A DNA stretch of 64,000 nt from Gammaproteobacteria bacterium Milos-ODIII6. GTDB taxonomy: Bacteria; Pseudomonadota; Gammaproteobacteria; Chromatiales; Chromatiaceae. Shown here in pieces: positions 43,582 to 54,000 of the stretch. The notes beneath the pieces are model-generated. The model saw only the letters and a list, made by a program, of their open reading frames with translations, was not told the DNA's origin and ran no database searches. Numbering within the stretch: position 1 is the stretch's first letter; every line of letters begins with the position of its first letter. Location: the NCBI GenBank assembly GCA_029228645.1, contig JAPTHR010000003.1:248001-312000 (forward strand), in the 5' to 3' direction. The position numbers and the translations under genes were made by a program.

Positions 43582-43614
43582 AAACCCCCCTGTCCAAATG
43601 ACAGGGGGTTTTTT
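43582..43614 (+). terminator. Intrinsic terminator of the repeat-protein gene
   Basis: ACCCCCCTGTC pairs with GACAGGGGGT around loop CAAAT, followed by six Ts. Its 3' end overlaps the stop codon of the 39-residue minus-strand gene. Confidence 0.92.
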
Positions 43615-43732
43615 ATTGCGTGACCAACCAGATGTTCAGGCCGATGGCGATCCACCCGACCCAAAGAACGGCCTTGAGCCACGCCAGCGGGTTGTGCCCG
43701 CGATGTTGCGTTACATGAAGCTTGTTGTGCAT
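43613..43732 (-). CDS. 39-residue single-helix membrane peptide
   Basis: Encodes a basic/His N-terminus (MHNKLHVTQHRGHNP) followed by one hydrophobic, Trp-rich helix (VLWVGWIAIGLNIWLV) and ends TQ. A perfect GAGGAG lies 6 nt before the ATG, and the TAA overlaps the T-run of the converging terminator. The size is typical of a small inner-membrane protein. No family recognised. Confidence 0.6.
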   Translation of the reverse strand: MHNKLHVTQHRGHNPLAWLKAVLWVGWIAIGLNIWLVTQ

Positions 43733-44059
43733 CACGGCTCTCCTCTGCCAGGTTTCCTGGGCGTTTTCCACTTATGTGGCAGGCAATTATCAGGCCACCT
43801 GATGCGCCGAGGTTCGGCTGAGGTTCGCTGTACCCTGAACAGGCGCGCGGTCGGGCTTTTCGGGGAGCGATTGGGAAGTAGCTAGCTTATTGATTTAGGT
43901 TAATAAAATCTGGCGCCGCCGACTTTCCGCCTGGCGGCCCGCTGACTTCCCGGGGTACTGGCGGGGGCTTTTGACTAACGACTGGCGGATGCCCCGGGTG
44001 TCCCAAGTCGGGGCGTTTTGCCCGGTACACGCATCATTTCGGAGCCTGACTATTGACGC
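43733..44059. other. 327-bp intergenic region between the 39-aa gene and argA
   Basis: No coding frame I trust. An AT-rich island near 43880-43912 stands out from the GC-rich surroundings and is the likely promoter area for the 39-aa gene. It includes TTGAT-N4-GTTAA, a weak match to an FNR/Anr site. No clear argA terminator. Confidence 0.4.
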
Positions 44060-45385
44060 TCAGGCCAGGATTTTGACGAATACCTTGCTCCGACGCTGCC
44101 AGTTGTACAGGTCCCGTCTTCTTCCCGGAAGCGCATCCACATCCGCCGGGATGAAGCCGCGCTCGCGAAACCAATGGCTGGTCAGGGTGCTGAGCACAAA
44201 GATGGATTTCAGTCCGGATTGAAGCGCCAGTGTCTCCACCTTTTCAAGCAGCTGGTCGCCGCGACCTGCGCCTCGGTAGTCGGGGTGGACCGCGAGGCAG
44301 GCGAGCTCCCCCGTCGCTTGCTTGGCAAAGGCGTACAGCGCGGCACAGGCAATGATCCCACCGTCGCGCTCGATCACGACGAAGCGTCCGATCTCCTGCT
44401 CGAGGCGCTCACGCGACCGCTTCACCAGCGCCCCGGCCTGCTCCAGGGGCTCGATCAGTTCGAGTATCCCGGCCACGTCATCGATGCGCGCCTGACGGGT
44501 CTGCTCGTACAGGTCCTGGGTCACCAACAGGCCGTCGCCGTCGCGGGTGAACAGTTCGCGCAGGATCGCGCCATCCCGGCGTCCGTCCAGGATGTGCACG
44601 CGTCGCACCCCGGCGCGGCAGGCTCGGGCGGCGTTGCACAGGACCCGCGCCTGGTCTTCGGGCATCTTGCGGCGCCGCTTGACCAGATCGTCGACCTCGC
44701 GCGGGACCAGGCTGGCGCTCTTCAGGCGCCCACGCGCTGGTGGCCGGGCTTCGCTGAGATAGATCAGCTTGTCGGCCCCCAGGGAGATTGCCACCGAGGA
44801 GGCCACGTCCGCCGCGTTGAGGTTGAAAACCTCGCCGGTGGGTGAGTAGCCGAGTGGGGGGATCAGCACGACACTGCCCTGCTCGAGGTGGAAGCGAATA
44901 CCCTGCGCATCCACGCGACGCACCTCGCCGGTATGCTGGTAATCGATGCCATCCACGATCCCAATCGGGCGAGCGGTCACGTGGTTGCCGGAGGTGACCC
45001 GGATGCGGGTGCCCGCCATGGGGGAATTCGCCAGCCCCATGGAAAGCAGCGCCTCGATCTCGACCCGCACGCTCCCGGCGGCGTCCTTGACGCACTCCAG
45101 GGCTGCCGCGTCGGTGATCCGCAAGCCGTTCGCGATCTGCATGTCGGCGCCGCGCAATGCGAGACGCTCCTCGATCTGGGGTCGCGCCCCGGGCACCAGG
45201 ACCAGCTTGATGCCAAGCCCGTTGAGCAGGGCGATGTCGTGAATCAGACTGGAGAACCCGGCACTGGTCAGCGCGCTACCGCCGAAAGACAGCACCAGCA
45301 CCCGCCCGCGATGGGCGTGGATATAGGGCGAGGACTGGCGGAACCAGCTGACGAAATCGCCACTGGGTATCGATGTGTTCGGCAT
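44060..45385 (-). CDS. argA: N-acetylglutamate synthase ArgA
   Basis: First step of arginine synthesis, acetyl-CoA plus glutamate to N-acetylglutamate. The 441-residue protein combines an amino-acid-kinase domain (LVLSFGGSALT, KLVLVPGARPQIEERL, SGNHVTARPIGIVDG, IPPLGYSPTGEVFNLNA) with a C-terminal GNAT acetyltransferase (about 300-441: GELACLAVHPDYRGAGRGDQLL, LSTLTSHWFRERGF). Full length for the bifunctional-fold ArgA. Probably feedback-inhibited by arginine, as in the family. argE lies nearby on the same strand but is separated by qmcA-nfeD in the other direction. Confidence 0.96.
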   Translation of the reverse strand: MPNTSIPSGDFVSWFRQSSPYIHAHRGRVLVLSFGGSALTSAGFSSLIHDIALLNGLGIKLVLVPGARPQIEERLALRGADMQIANGLRITDAAALECVKDAAGSVRVEIEALLSMGLANSPMAGTRIRVTSGNHVTARPIGIVDGIDYQHTGEVRRVDAQGIRFHLEQGSVVLIPPLGYSPTGEVFNLNAADVASSVAISLGADKLIYLSEARPPARGRLKSASLVPREVDDLVKRRRKMPEDQARVLCNAARACRAGVRRVHILDGRRDGAILRELFTRDGDGLLVTQDLYEQTRQARIDDVAGILELIEPLEQAGALVKRSRERLEQEIGRFVVIERDGGIIACAALYAFAKQATGELACLAVHPDYRGAGRGDQLLEKVETLALQSGLKSIFVLSTLTSHWFRERGFIPADVDALPGRRRDLYNWQRRSKVFVKILA

Positions 45386-45537
45386 AGACAGGGCCGGGGT
45401 CGGAAAGTTTGTAGGATATCGCTGCTGCTATCGACCCGGCAACCACCCGCTTGCCGGGTTGGCAAGGGATGCAAGGCTTGCATTGGTCGGCACCTTCGGC
45501 CAAGGTCGCTGCACGTTTTCGAGAGGGGGAGAGTCAC

Positions 45538-46455
45538 ATGGATATCCTGGTCCTGGCGCTATTGGTACTGGCAGTGGTGCTGGTCGTACTCGGCGCAAAG
45601 CGCGTCCCGCAAGGCATGGAGTACACGGTCGAACGCTTTGGTCGCTATACCCGCACACTGCGTCCCGGGCTGAACCTGATCGTGCCGGTGATCGATCAGA
45701 TCGGCCGCCGTCAGAACATGATGGAACAGGTCGTGGATGTTCCCTCGCAGGAGGTCATCACCCGTGACAACGCCATGGTCAGAGTGGACGGGGTGGTGTT
45801 CTTCCAGGTCCTGGATGCACCCAAGGCCTCCTACGAGGTCAATGATCTCTTCCGCGCCATACTCAATCTCACCATGACCAACATCCGCACGGTCATGGGC
45901 TCCATGGATCTGGATGAACTGCTGTCGCAGCGCGATCACATCAACTCCCGCCTGCTGGCGGTGGTCGACGATGCCACCACGCCGTGGGGCATCAAGGTCA
46001 CCCGCATCGAGATCAAGGACATTGCCCCGCCGCGCGACCTGGTGGACGCGATGGCAAGGCAGATGAAGGCCGAGCGCGACAAGCGCGCCGCCATCCTCGA
46101 GGCCGAGGGCATGCGCCAGTCGGAGGTTCTCAAGGCCGAGGGCGAAAAACGTGCCGCGATCCTGCAGGCAGAGGGCGACAAGGAGGCCGCCTTCCGCGAG
46201 GCGGAGGCACGCGAGCGTCTCGCCGAGGCCGAGGCCCGGGCCACGGAGATGGTCTCGCAGGCGATTGCCAAGGGTGATTTGAATGCCATCAATTACTTCG
46301 TGGCGCAGCGTTACACACAGGCCCTGGAAAAGATCGCTTCGGCGGAGAACGAGAAGGTCATCATGGTGCCCCTCGAGGCCTCCAGCCTGATCGGCTCGCT
46401 CGCCGGTATCGGCGAGATCGCCAAGCAGACCCTGGGCAGGAAGGAAACGGAATGA
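45538..46455 (+). CDS. qmcA: SPFH/band-7 membrane protein QmcA-like
   Basis: A 305-residue stomatin-like protein. One N-terminal membrane helix (LVLALLVLAVVLVVLGA) is followed by the SPFH domain (VERFGRYTRTLRPGLNLIVPVID, VITRDNAMVRVDGVVFFQVLD, VTRIEIKDIAPPRDL). A long Ala/Glu-rich coiled coil follows (RQSEVLKAEGEKRAAILQAEGDKEA). The gene partner NfeD overlaps by 4 bp (ATGA), the usual pair. The role is membrane microdomain organisation or quality control. GAGGGGGAGAG precedes the ATG. Confidence 0.93.
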   Translation: MDILVLALLVLAVVLVVLGAKRVPQGMEYTVERFGRYTRTLRPGLNLIVPVIDQIGRRQNMMEQVVDVPSQEVITRDNAMVRVDGVVFFQVLDAPKASYEVNDLFRAILNLTMTNIRTVMGSMDLDELLSQRDHINSRLLAVVDDATTPWGIKVTRIEIKDIAPPRDLVDAMARQMKAERDKRAAILEAEGMRQSEVLKAEGEKRAAILQAEGDKEAAFREAEARERLAEAEARATEMVSQAIAKGDLNAINYFVAQRYTQALEKIASAENEKVIMVPLEASSLIGSLAGIGEIAKQTLGRKETE

Positions 46456-46898
46456 TGCAACTGCTTGCCCAGCTGGACTACTGGCACTGGCTGATCGCTG
46501 CCGCGGTGTTGGTGCTGCTGGAGGTCTTTTCCCCTGGCATCTTCTTTCTGTGGATGGGGATCGCGGCGGCGCTGGTCGGGGGCTTGTTGTGGCTGTGGCC
46601 GGAGATGAGCTGGCAGCTGCAGCTGTTGTTGTTCGGTTTGTTGAGCATCGCCAGCGTGGTGAGCGCGCGCGTGATCCTGGCGCGCCGTCCGATCGAGACG
46701 GACGAACCCACGCTCAATCGTCGCGGCGAACAGTACGTGGGGCGGGTGCTGGTGCTCGATCGCGCGATCGAGAATGGGGTCGGGCGGGTGCGCGTGGATG
46801 ACACCCAGTGGCGCGTCCAGGGAGAGGACTGCGCGGCCGACACCCGGGTGCGGGTGATCGGCGTCGATGGGACCGTGCTCCTGGTCGAACCCGAATGA
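46452..46898 (+). CDS. NfeD-like membrane protein with OB domain
   Basis: A 148-residue protein with hydrophobic helices (WLIAAAVLVLLEVFSPGIFFLWMGIAAALVGG, LQLLLFGLLSIASVVSA) and a C-terminal OB-fold domain (RRGEQYVGRVLVLDRAI, VRVIGVDGTVLLVEPE). It is the short NfeD type, without the Ser protease domain. Coupled to qmcA by ATGA overlap; the two proteins are thought to act together. Confidence 0.9.
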   Translation: MMQLLAQLDYWHWLIAAAVLVLLEVFSPGIFFLWMGIAAALVGGLLWLWPEMSWQLQLLLFGLLSIASVVSARVILARRPIETDEPTLNRRGEQYVGRVLVLDRAIENGVGRVRVDDTQWRVQGEDCAADTRVRVIGVDGTVLLVEPE

Positions 46899-47074
46899 TC
46901 GGTGTCGCGACCGTTCGCTCTGCGGCGTCCCAATCTCATCATGCGAGCTGACAGGCGGTCAGATCCTGGTCGGGCGTCCGGCACATCCCGCACATGATCG
47001 CCGCTGGTCTGCGGATCGGCGTGAGGGCGGTGTTTACGGCTGGCTGAGGCGCGCCGCGAACGGGCCGCTTCCTG

Positions 47075-48238
47075 TCAGGCCAGGCAGAAGCGCTTCACCA
47101 GGTCACGAATGATCCGCATCCCCGGTTCGAGTTGATCCATCCCGATGTATTCGTCCGGCTGATGGGCCTGGTCGATGTTGCCCGGGCCCAGGATGACGGT
47201 ATCCATCCCCAGGGCGTTCAGGAACGGCGCCTCGGTGGCAAAGGCGACCGCCCCGGCAGTGCTGTTGGTCAGTTGCTCCACCGCCTGCACGATCGCGGTC
47301 CCACCGGCAGTCTCCACGGCAGGAATGCCCTCGAACAGGGGGAGGCGCTGCAACAGCAGGCCGCTGTCGCTGAGAACCCCTTGCAGGCGACGATCCATGT
47401 CCTCGAGCAACTGGTCCAGCGACATGCCCGGGAGCGACCGGATGTCGATGTGGAGCTCACACTCGCCGCAGATGCGGTTGGGGTTGTCGCCGCCATGGAT
47501 GTGGCCGAGGTTGACGGTCGGCACCTCGACCTCGAACAGCGGGTTATGGTGCCTGGCCTGGAGTTCGGTACGCCAGGTCAGCAGTTCGCCGATGACCCGA
47601 TGCATGCCTTCGAGCGCGCTGTTGCCAAGACGCGGGTCGCTGGAGTGCCCGGCGGTGCCGGTGACCCGGATCGCCTCCATGGCGATGCCCTTGTGCATGC
47701 GCACGGGTTTGAGCCCGGTGGGTTCGCCGATGACTGCATGCCGCCCCAGCCGGCGTTGCACCTCGGTCAGGGTGCGTGCGCCACACATGCTGCTCTCCTC
47801 GTCCGCGGTGGCAAGCAGCACCAGCGGCTGGGTGAGTAGGCTGAGGTCCAGGCCGCGCAGCGCTTCCAGCACGACCGCGAAAAAGCCCTTCATATCGGCG
47901 GTGCCGAGGCCATACCAGCGTTGATCCCGCTCGTGCAGGCGAAAGGGGTCGCTCGACCACTTGTCCCCATCGAAGGGGACCGTGTCGGTATGCCCTGAAA
48001 GCACCAAGCCCTGCGGACCGCTGCCCGCGCTGGCGATCAGGTTGTACTTGCCGGGGAAATCGGGCACCTCCAGCACCTCGACCTCGAAACCGGCATCCTG
48101 GCACCAGTCCGATAGCAGCTCGATCACGGCCTGGTTGGACTGGTCCCATTGTGGGCTGACGCTGCTGACCGAGGGTGCCGCGATCAGCTGGCGCATCATT
48201 TCCGGGAGGGGTGGGTAGCGCATGCGCGCAGGTTGCAT
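47075..48238 (-). CDS. argE: Acetylornithine deacetylase ArgE
   Basis: M20 metallopeptidase-family enzyme releasing ornithine from N-acetylornithine. The 387 residues show metal-site motifs SGHTDTVPFDGDKW, GLGTADMKGFFA, ATADEESSMCGART and GEPTGLKPVRMHKG, with VTGTAGHSSDP in the dimerisation lid. Met1 at 48238 or Met6 at 48223 could be the start; neither has a clear RBS. With argA it covers first and fifth steps of the linear arginine pathway. Confidence 0.93.
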   Translation of the reverse strand: MQPARMRYPPLPEMMRQLIAAPSVSSVSPQWDQSNQAVIELLSDWCQDAGFEVEVLEVPDFPGKYNLIASAGSGPQGLVLSGHTDTVPFDGDKWSSDPFRLHERDQRWYGLGTADMKGFFAVVLEALRGLDLSLLTQPLVLLATADEESSMCGARTLTEVQRRLGRHAVIGEPTGLKPVRMHKGIAMEAIRVTGTAGHSSDPRLGNSALEGMHRVIGELLTWRTELQARHHNPLFEVEVPTVNLGHIHGGDNPNRICGECELHIDIRSLPGMSLDQLLEDMDRRLQGVLSDSGLLLQRLPLFEGIPAVETAGGTAIVQAVEQLTNSTAGAVAFATEAPFLNALGMDTVILGPGNIDQAHQPDEYIGMDQLEPGMRIIRDLVKRFCLA

Positions 48239-48301
48239 CAGGGCGGCGAATTCGTCCAGTAAATTAGCACACGCAGGACCTCTATCGGTTCGGACGGAGG
48301 C

Positions 48302-48895
48302 TTACAGGCAGCTCTCGTCACCCTCGGCCAACTGGTCCAGCCAGCGCCGCAAGCGCCGGCGTTCGCTCCTCAGCCAATCGGCGTCGTGATGGACATGCGT
48401 CAGCATGCTGATGCCTTGACCGATGGAGATCAGTCGAAGTGCCAGTTCACGCGCGCGACCGGCATAGCCGAGTTCCGCGAACTGGTCGGTCAACCAATCC
48501 TCGAACAGTGCGAATAATTGCGCTGCGTGGTGCTGCAATGCGCGGTTGGCCTTGCCGAGCTCGGCATTGAGCGAGCCCATCGGACAGCCGAACTGGGTCA
48601 GTGCCTCGGCGGTATCGTCGAGCAGGGCGATAAAACGATGCAGGCGCTCGAGCGGGGTGCGATAGGTGTCGCTCCAGCCTTCGAGCATGACTTTGATGCG
48701 CTCGAGGCGGTAATCGATCGCGGCCAGCAGGATCTCGTCCTTGGTCTTGAAGTAGTAATAGATATTGCCCCGCGGCACACCCGAGGCCGCGACCACGTCG
48801 GTGAACGAGGTGTTGTGAAAACCCTGGCGGTAGAAGAGTCGATTGGCGGATTCAACGATGCGCTGCCGGGTGCGTTCGCTTTTCTTGATCGCCAT
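48302..48895 (-). CDS. TetR/AcrR-family transcriptional regulator
   Basis: A 197-residue repressor-type protein. The N-terminal helix-turn-helix (RIVESANRLFYRQGFHNTSFTDVVAASGVPRGNIYYYFKTKDEIL) is canonical. The C-terminal ligand domain has GCPMGSLNAELGK, close to the YcdC/TetR_C type regulators of electrophile or efflux genes. Divergent from ilvD by 148 bp; targets could be itself, ilvD or the RND pump 5 kb away. Confidence 0.92.
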   Translation of the reverse strand: MAIKKSERTRQRIVESANRLFYRQGFHNTSFTDVVAASGVPRGNIYYYFKTKDEILLAAIDYRLERIKVMLEGWSDTYRTPLERLHRFIALLDDTAEALTQFGCPMGSLNAELGKANRALQHHAAQLFALFEDWLTDQFAELGYAGRARELALRLISIGQGISMLTHVHHDADWLRSERRRLRRWLDQLAEGDESCL

Positions 48896-49043
48896 AGATA
48901 TTTTCAGATGATTGTACTAGACAGTTTCATTATAGAAGCGAAACCCGGACGACACAGGTATCAATCCAGGCACAAGTTGCCTCGTGTCCCCCCCTGACAG
49001 GATAATGCCGCCCTGTTTGATTGCATTCCCAGGAGTCCCTCGC

Positions 49044-50948
49044 ATGCCCGTTTATCGCTCCCGCACCACCACGCATGGCCGCAACATGGCCGGCGCGCGC
49101 GCCCTGTGGCGCGCCACCGGCATGAAAGACGGGGATTTCGACAAGCCCATCATCGCGATCGCCAATTCCTTCACCCAGTTCGTCCCCGGGCACGTGCACC
49201 TCAAGGACCTGGGGCAACTGGTGGCGCGCGAGATCGAGAAGGCCGGCGGCGTGGCCAAGGAGTTCAACACCATCGCGGTCGACGACGGCATCGCCATGGG
49301 CCACGGCGGCATGCTGTATTCGCTGCCATCGCGCGACCTGATCGCCGACAGTGTCGAATACATGGTCAATGCGCACTGCGCGGATGCTCTGGTGTGCATC
49401 TCGAACTGCGACAAGATCACTCCCGGGATGCTGAATGCCGCGATGCGCCTCAATATCCCGGCCGTGTTCGTGTCCGGGGGGCCGATGGAGGCCGGCAAGG
49501 TGCGTTTGGCAGGCAAGGGTGATCTCAAACTCGATCTGGTCGATGCGATGGTCTCGGCCGCCGATCCGAACGAGTCGGATGAAGACGTCGCCAGCATCGA
49601 GCGCTCGGCCTGCCCGACCTGCGGCTCCTGTTCCGGGATGTTCACCGCCAATTCGATGAATTGCCTGACCGAGGCACTCGGCCTGTCCCTGCCGGGCAAC
49701 GGCTCGCTGCTGGCCACGCATGCGGAGCGCCGGAACCTGTTCCTCGAGGCCGGCCGCGTGGTGGTCGAACTGGCGAAGCGCTACTACGAGCAGGACGATG
49801 CCAGCGTGCTGCCGCGCAGCATTGCGACCTTCGAGGCGTTCGAGAACGCGATCGCGCTGGACATCGCCATGGGAGGCTCGACCAACACCGTGCTGCACCT
49901 GCTGGCGGCGGCGCACGAGGCGGGTGTCGATTTCAAGATGTCCGACATCGATCGCATGAGCCGCAAGGTGCCGAACCTGTGCAAGGTGGCGCCAGCCACC
50001 CAGCAATATCACATGGAAGACGTGCATCGTGCCGGCGGCGTGATCGGCATCCTTGCCGAACTGGATCGCGGCGGCCTGATCCATCGCGCCTGTCACACCG
50101 TGCACAGTAGAACCCTGGGCGAGGGGCTTGACGCCTGGGACGTGATGCGCGGAAACGAGGAGCAGGCGCGGGTGCGCTACCTCGCGGGTCCGGGGGGCAT
50201 CCCGACCCAGGTGGCTTTCAGCCAGGACAGCCAGTGGCCGGACCTCGACCTCGACCGCGAGGGTGGCTGTATTCGGGATATCGAGCATGCCTATTCCAAG
50301 GACGGCGGCCTGGCGGTGCTGTATGGCAACATCGCCGAAGACGGTTGTATCGTGAAGACCGCGGGTGTCGACATGAGCATGTTCGATGCCGAACAGCTGC
50401 GTTACACCACCAGCGTGCCGACCTCGACCCTGCGTGGTTTCGTCGGTCCGGCGCGCATCTTCGAGAGCCAGGACGCGGCAGTCGAGGCCATCCTCGGCGA
50501 CAGGATTCAGGCCGGTGACGTGGTGATCATCCGTTACGAGGGACCGAAGGGCGGGCCGGGCATGCAGGAAATGCTCTACCCGACCAGCTATCTCAAGTCC
50601 AAGGGCCTGGGCAAGGCCTGCGCGCTGGTCACCGATGGGCGCTTCTCCGGCGGCACCTCGGGGCTGTCGATCGGTCATTGTTCACCGGAGGCCGCCGAGG
50701 GCGGCACCATTGGCCTGGTCGAGGACGGCGACATCATCGAGATCGACATCCCCAACCGTTCCATCCGGGTGGTGCTGGACGACGAGGTGCTGGCGCAGCG
50801 ACGGGCCGCCATGCAGGCGCGCGGTGAGCAGGCATGGCAGCCGGTGGCGCGCGACAGGGCGGTGTCACAGGCCCTCCAGGCCTATGCCGCGATGACCACA
50901 TCGGCCGCCCGCGGCGCGGTGCGCGATCTGAGCCAACTCAAGAAGTAA
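49044..50948 (+). CDS. ilvD: Dihydroxy-acid dehydratase IlvD
   Basis: Iron-sulfur enzyme of valine, leucine and isoleucine synthesis. The 634-residue length fits the [4Fe-4S] E. coli type. Cluster cysteines appear in [11 protein letters not shown] and [18 protein letters not shown]; the Mg site is in [12 protein letters not shown]; the C-terminal text [19 protein letters not shown] is conserved. ATG 49044 has AGGAG 8 nt upstream. A long hairpin follows between it and the converging RND gene. Confidence 0.97.
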   Translation: MPVYRSRTTTHGRNMAGARALWRATGMKDGDFDKPIIAIANSFTQFVPGHVHLKDLGQLVAREIEKAGGVAKEFNTIAVDDGIAMGHGGMLYSLPSRDLIADSVEYMVNAHCADALVCISNCDKITPGMLNAAMRLNIPAVFVSGGPMEAGKVRLAGKGDLKLDLVDAMVSAADPNESDEDVASIERSACPTCGSCSGMFTANSMNCLTEALGLSLPGNGSLLATHAERRNLFLEAGRVVVELAKRYYEQDDASVLPRSIATFEAFENAIALDIAMGGSTNTVLHLLAAAHEAGVDFKMSDIDRMSRKVPNLCKVAPATQQYHMEDVHRAGGVIGILAELDRGGLIHRACHTVHSRTLGEGLDAWDVMRGNEEQARVRYLAGPGGIPTQVAFSQDSQWPDLDLDREGGCIRDIEHAYSKDGGLAVLYGNIAEDGCIVKTAGVDMSMFDAEQLRYTTSVPTSTLRGFVGPARIFESQDAAVEAILGDRIQAGDVVIIRYEGPKGGPGMQEMLYPTSYLKSKGLGKACALVTDGRFSGGTSGLSIGHCSPEAAEGGTIGLVEDGDIIEIDIPNRSIRVVLDDEVLAQRRAAMQARGEQAWQPVARDRAVSQALQAYAAMTTSAARGAVRDLSQLKK

Positions 50949-50965
50949 CGGCAGGGCGCATTAAA

Positions 50966-51003
50966 AAGGGGTCGGAGTCGGCAACCCGACTCCGACCCCT
51001 TTG
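50966..51003. repeat. Long hairpin repeat, copy 2 (between converging ilvD and RND pump genes)
   Basis: A perfect 17-bp stem (50966-50982 with 50987-51003) around loop CAAC. A-tracts on one side and Ts on the other make it a good two-way terminator. The core GGGGTCGGAG and its partner CTCCGACCCC are shared with the hairpin at 2186-2221. Confidence 0.9.
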
Positions 51004-51027
51004 TTTTGCGCTTCAGAAAAGCCTGGG

Positions 51028-54000
51028 TCAGCTGGCCTTGGGCGCCCCTGCCTCGTCCCTGGCGTTGGCGATGGCCTGCATGCTCTCCCCGGCGCTGACA
51101 CAGCCCAGCGGGATGACCAGCAGGGTCAGCACGGTCGAGACGAACACCCCGAACATCAGCGAGATCGCCATGCCCTGGAAGATCGGGTCGAACAGGATCA
51201 CGCTGGCGCCGCCGATCAGGGCGAAGGCGGTGATCATGATCGGGCGGGTACGCGCCTTGCACGACAGCAGCACCGCCTCGCGCACCTCTCGGCCGTTGCG
51301 GATCTCCTCGACCGCGAAGTCCACCAGCAGGATGGAGTTGCGCACGATGATCCCGGCCAGGGCAATGAAGCCGATCATCGAGGTCGCCGTGAAGTAGGCG
51401 TTGCTGCCCATGATCAGGGTGATCAACCAGTGGCCCGGCACGATGCCCAGCAGGGTCAGCGGGATCGGCGCCATGATGATTGCCGGCACCAGGAAGTTGC
51501 CGAACATGCCGACCACCAGCATGTAGATCAGCACCAGCGCGACGGCGAAGGCCGCGCCCATATCGCGGAAGGTCTCGTAGGTGACGGTCCACTCGCCGGC
51601 CCACTCGAAACCGGAAAGGCCGTTCGCCGGGGGCGGACCGGTCATGGTGCCGGACAGCACCTGGCCATCCGGGGTGGTGTAGTCCTGCAGTGCCGCATCG
51701 ATTTTGGACATGGGATAGATCGGTGCACCCAGGCGACCGACCGCATCGCCGACCACGTACTCCAGCGGGCGCAGGTCCTTGTGGTAGATGACCGGGTCCT
51801 CGGCCACCTTTTCCCAGTGCCCCAGTTCCGCCAGCGGGATGGTGACTCCGTTGGGCGCTGCGATCGGCAGATCGCTCATCGCCTGCGGGTTGGCACGCAG
51901 GGCCAGCGGCGTCTGGATCACGATCCAGGTCGGTTCCAGGGAGTTATCGGTGCGCCGGTCGGTGATGCGGTACTCGCCCATCGCCATGGAGAGGTTCTCC
52001 ACGATATTCGCACTGGTGATGCCCTTGATGGAGGCCTTCTGGGTATCGATGACGAAGCGCCAGGACTCGTTTGGCTCACGCATGTAATTGTCCACGTCCG
52101 CCATGCCCTCGGTCTGCTCGAACACCTCGGTCAGCTTGGCCGCCACCTCGCGCCGGGTGTTGGCGTCGGGGCCGTAGACCTCGGCGACCACTGCCTGCAG
52201 GACCGGCGGTCCGGGCGGCATCTCGGCCACGGTGACGCGGGCGCCGTAGAAGTCCCCGATCGGCTTGAGCAGGGCGCGCGCCTGGGTGGCCAGCTCATGG
52301 CTGGAGGCGGAGCGTTCGTCCTTGTCCACCAGCTGGACCTGGATCTCGCCCTGCCAGGGGTCCTCGCGCAGGTAGTAATGCCGCACCATGCCATTGAAGT
52401 CGAACGGCCGCGCGGTCCCGGTATAGGTCTGCAAGGCGGTGATCTCCGGCAGTTGGCGCAGTGCCTCGGCCATCTCGCGGGTGGCGTTGGCGGTGATCGG
52501 CAGTGCAGTGCCCTCGGGCATGTCCACCACCACGGCAAACTCCGGCTTGTTGTCATACGGCAGCATCTTGACCGTCACCGCCGTGGTGTAAAACATCAGG
52601 CACACGGCCAAAAAGGCGACCACCAACAGCCCCAGGAAGCCGTAGCCAAGAGGTTTTTTGTCCAGCAGCGGCGGCAGCACGCGGTGGAACAGCCGTTCCA
52701 GGCGCTCGTTGGCGGCATGTTCCTTCTGCTCGGCCTGCTCCAGCTTGGCCATCGAAGGCCGGATGCGCATCGCCAGGTAAGAGGTGAAGGCGAACGCGGC
52801 GAACAGCGAGATGATCATGGCGACCGAACCAAGCACGGGTATGGGCGCCATGTAGGGACCCATCAGGCCGGTGACGAACGCCATCGGCATGAGCGCCGCG
52901 ACCACGGTGAAGGTCGCGATGATGGTCGGGTTGCCGACCTCGCGCACCGCATCGATGGCCACCCCGGTGGAGGGCTCTCCCTTGATCAGCCAGCGACGGT
53001 AGATGTTCTCCACCACCACGATGGCGTCGTCCACCAGGATGCCGATCGAGAAGATCAGCGCGAACAGCGACACCCGGTCGATGCTGAAGCCGAGTACGTA
53101 GGCCGCGAACACGGTCATCAGGATGACCACCGGGATGACGATGGTCACCACGATGGCGGGTTTGAGCCCCAGCGCCCACCACACCAATAGGGTGACGATG
53201 CCGGTTGCGATGACCAGCTTTTTGAGCAGCGAGTTGACCTTGTCCTCGGCGGTCTTGCCGTAGTTGCGCGTGACCTCGACCTGCACCTGCTCCGGGATCA
53301 TATTGCTCTTGAGCAGTTCCACCCGCTCCAGGATGGCATTTGCCACAGTGACCCCGTTGCTGCCCTGCTTCTTGGCGATCGCGATGGTGACCGCATTCTC
53401 ACCGCTCGCCTCTATCGGCGCATCGCTATCGGCCTGCGGGTAAGCGGGACCGGTGTAGAAGTTGACATAGTTCTTGGCGTCCTCGCTCACGTAGCTCACG
53501 TCTGCGACATCGCGGATATAAATCGGCGTTCCCTGCTGGACGCGCAGCACCAGGTTCTCCACGTCGCGCGGTGAGCTGAGGAAGGCCCCGGCAAACACGC
53601 GCAGATCGAGGTTGTCCTGTTCGCTGTTGCCGACCTGGCGCTCGAGGTTGTCGCGCCGCACCCGGTTGACGATCTCGCTCGCACTGATGCCGTTGGCCGA
53701 GAGACGGTCGGGGCGGATCTGGATGCGGATCTGGTCGCGCAGTCCCCCGACCACGAAGCTCTGGCCGGTGTTGGGGATCTGCTTCATCTGCTGCAGCACG
53801 TTGGTCGCCAGCTGGCGCAGGCTGCCGCCGTCGAGTTCGTCACTCCAGAGCGTCAGTGTCACCACCGGTACATCGTCGATACCCTTGACCTTGACCAGCG
53901 GAGGTTGCTTGATGCCGGGCGGTATCTTGTCCAGGTTGGACGCCAGCTTGTCGTGCACCTTGATGACCGAGGGGTCGGTTTCCTCGCCCACCCTGAAGCG

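Noticed and set aside
43890..43903. FNR/Anr site TTGAT-N4-GTTAA
   Set aside because: Only 8 of 10 consensus bases, 160 bp from the nearest start, in an AT-rich patch where chance matches are common.
51001..53190. 729-codon open frame antisense to the RND pump
   Set aside because: Low-complexity His/Arg/Asp-rich translation typical of antisense frames; the pump is clear.
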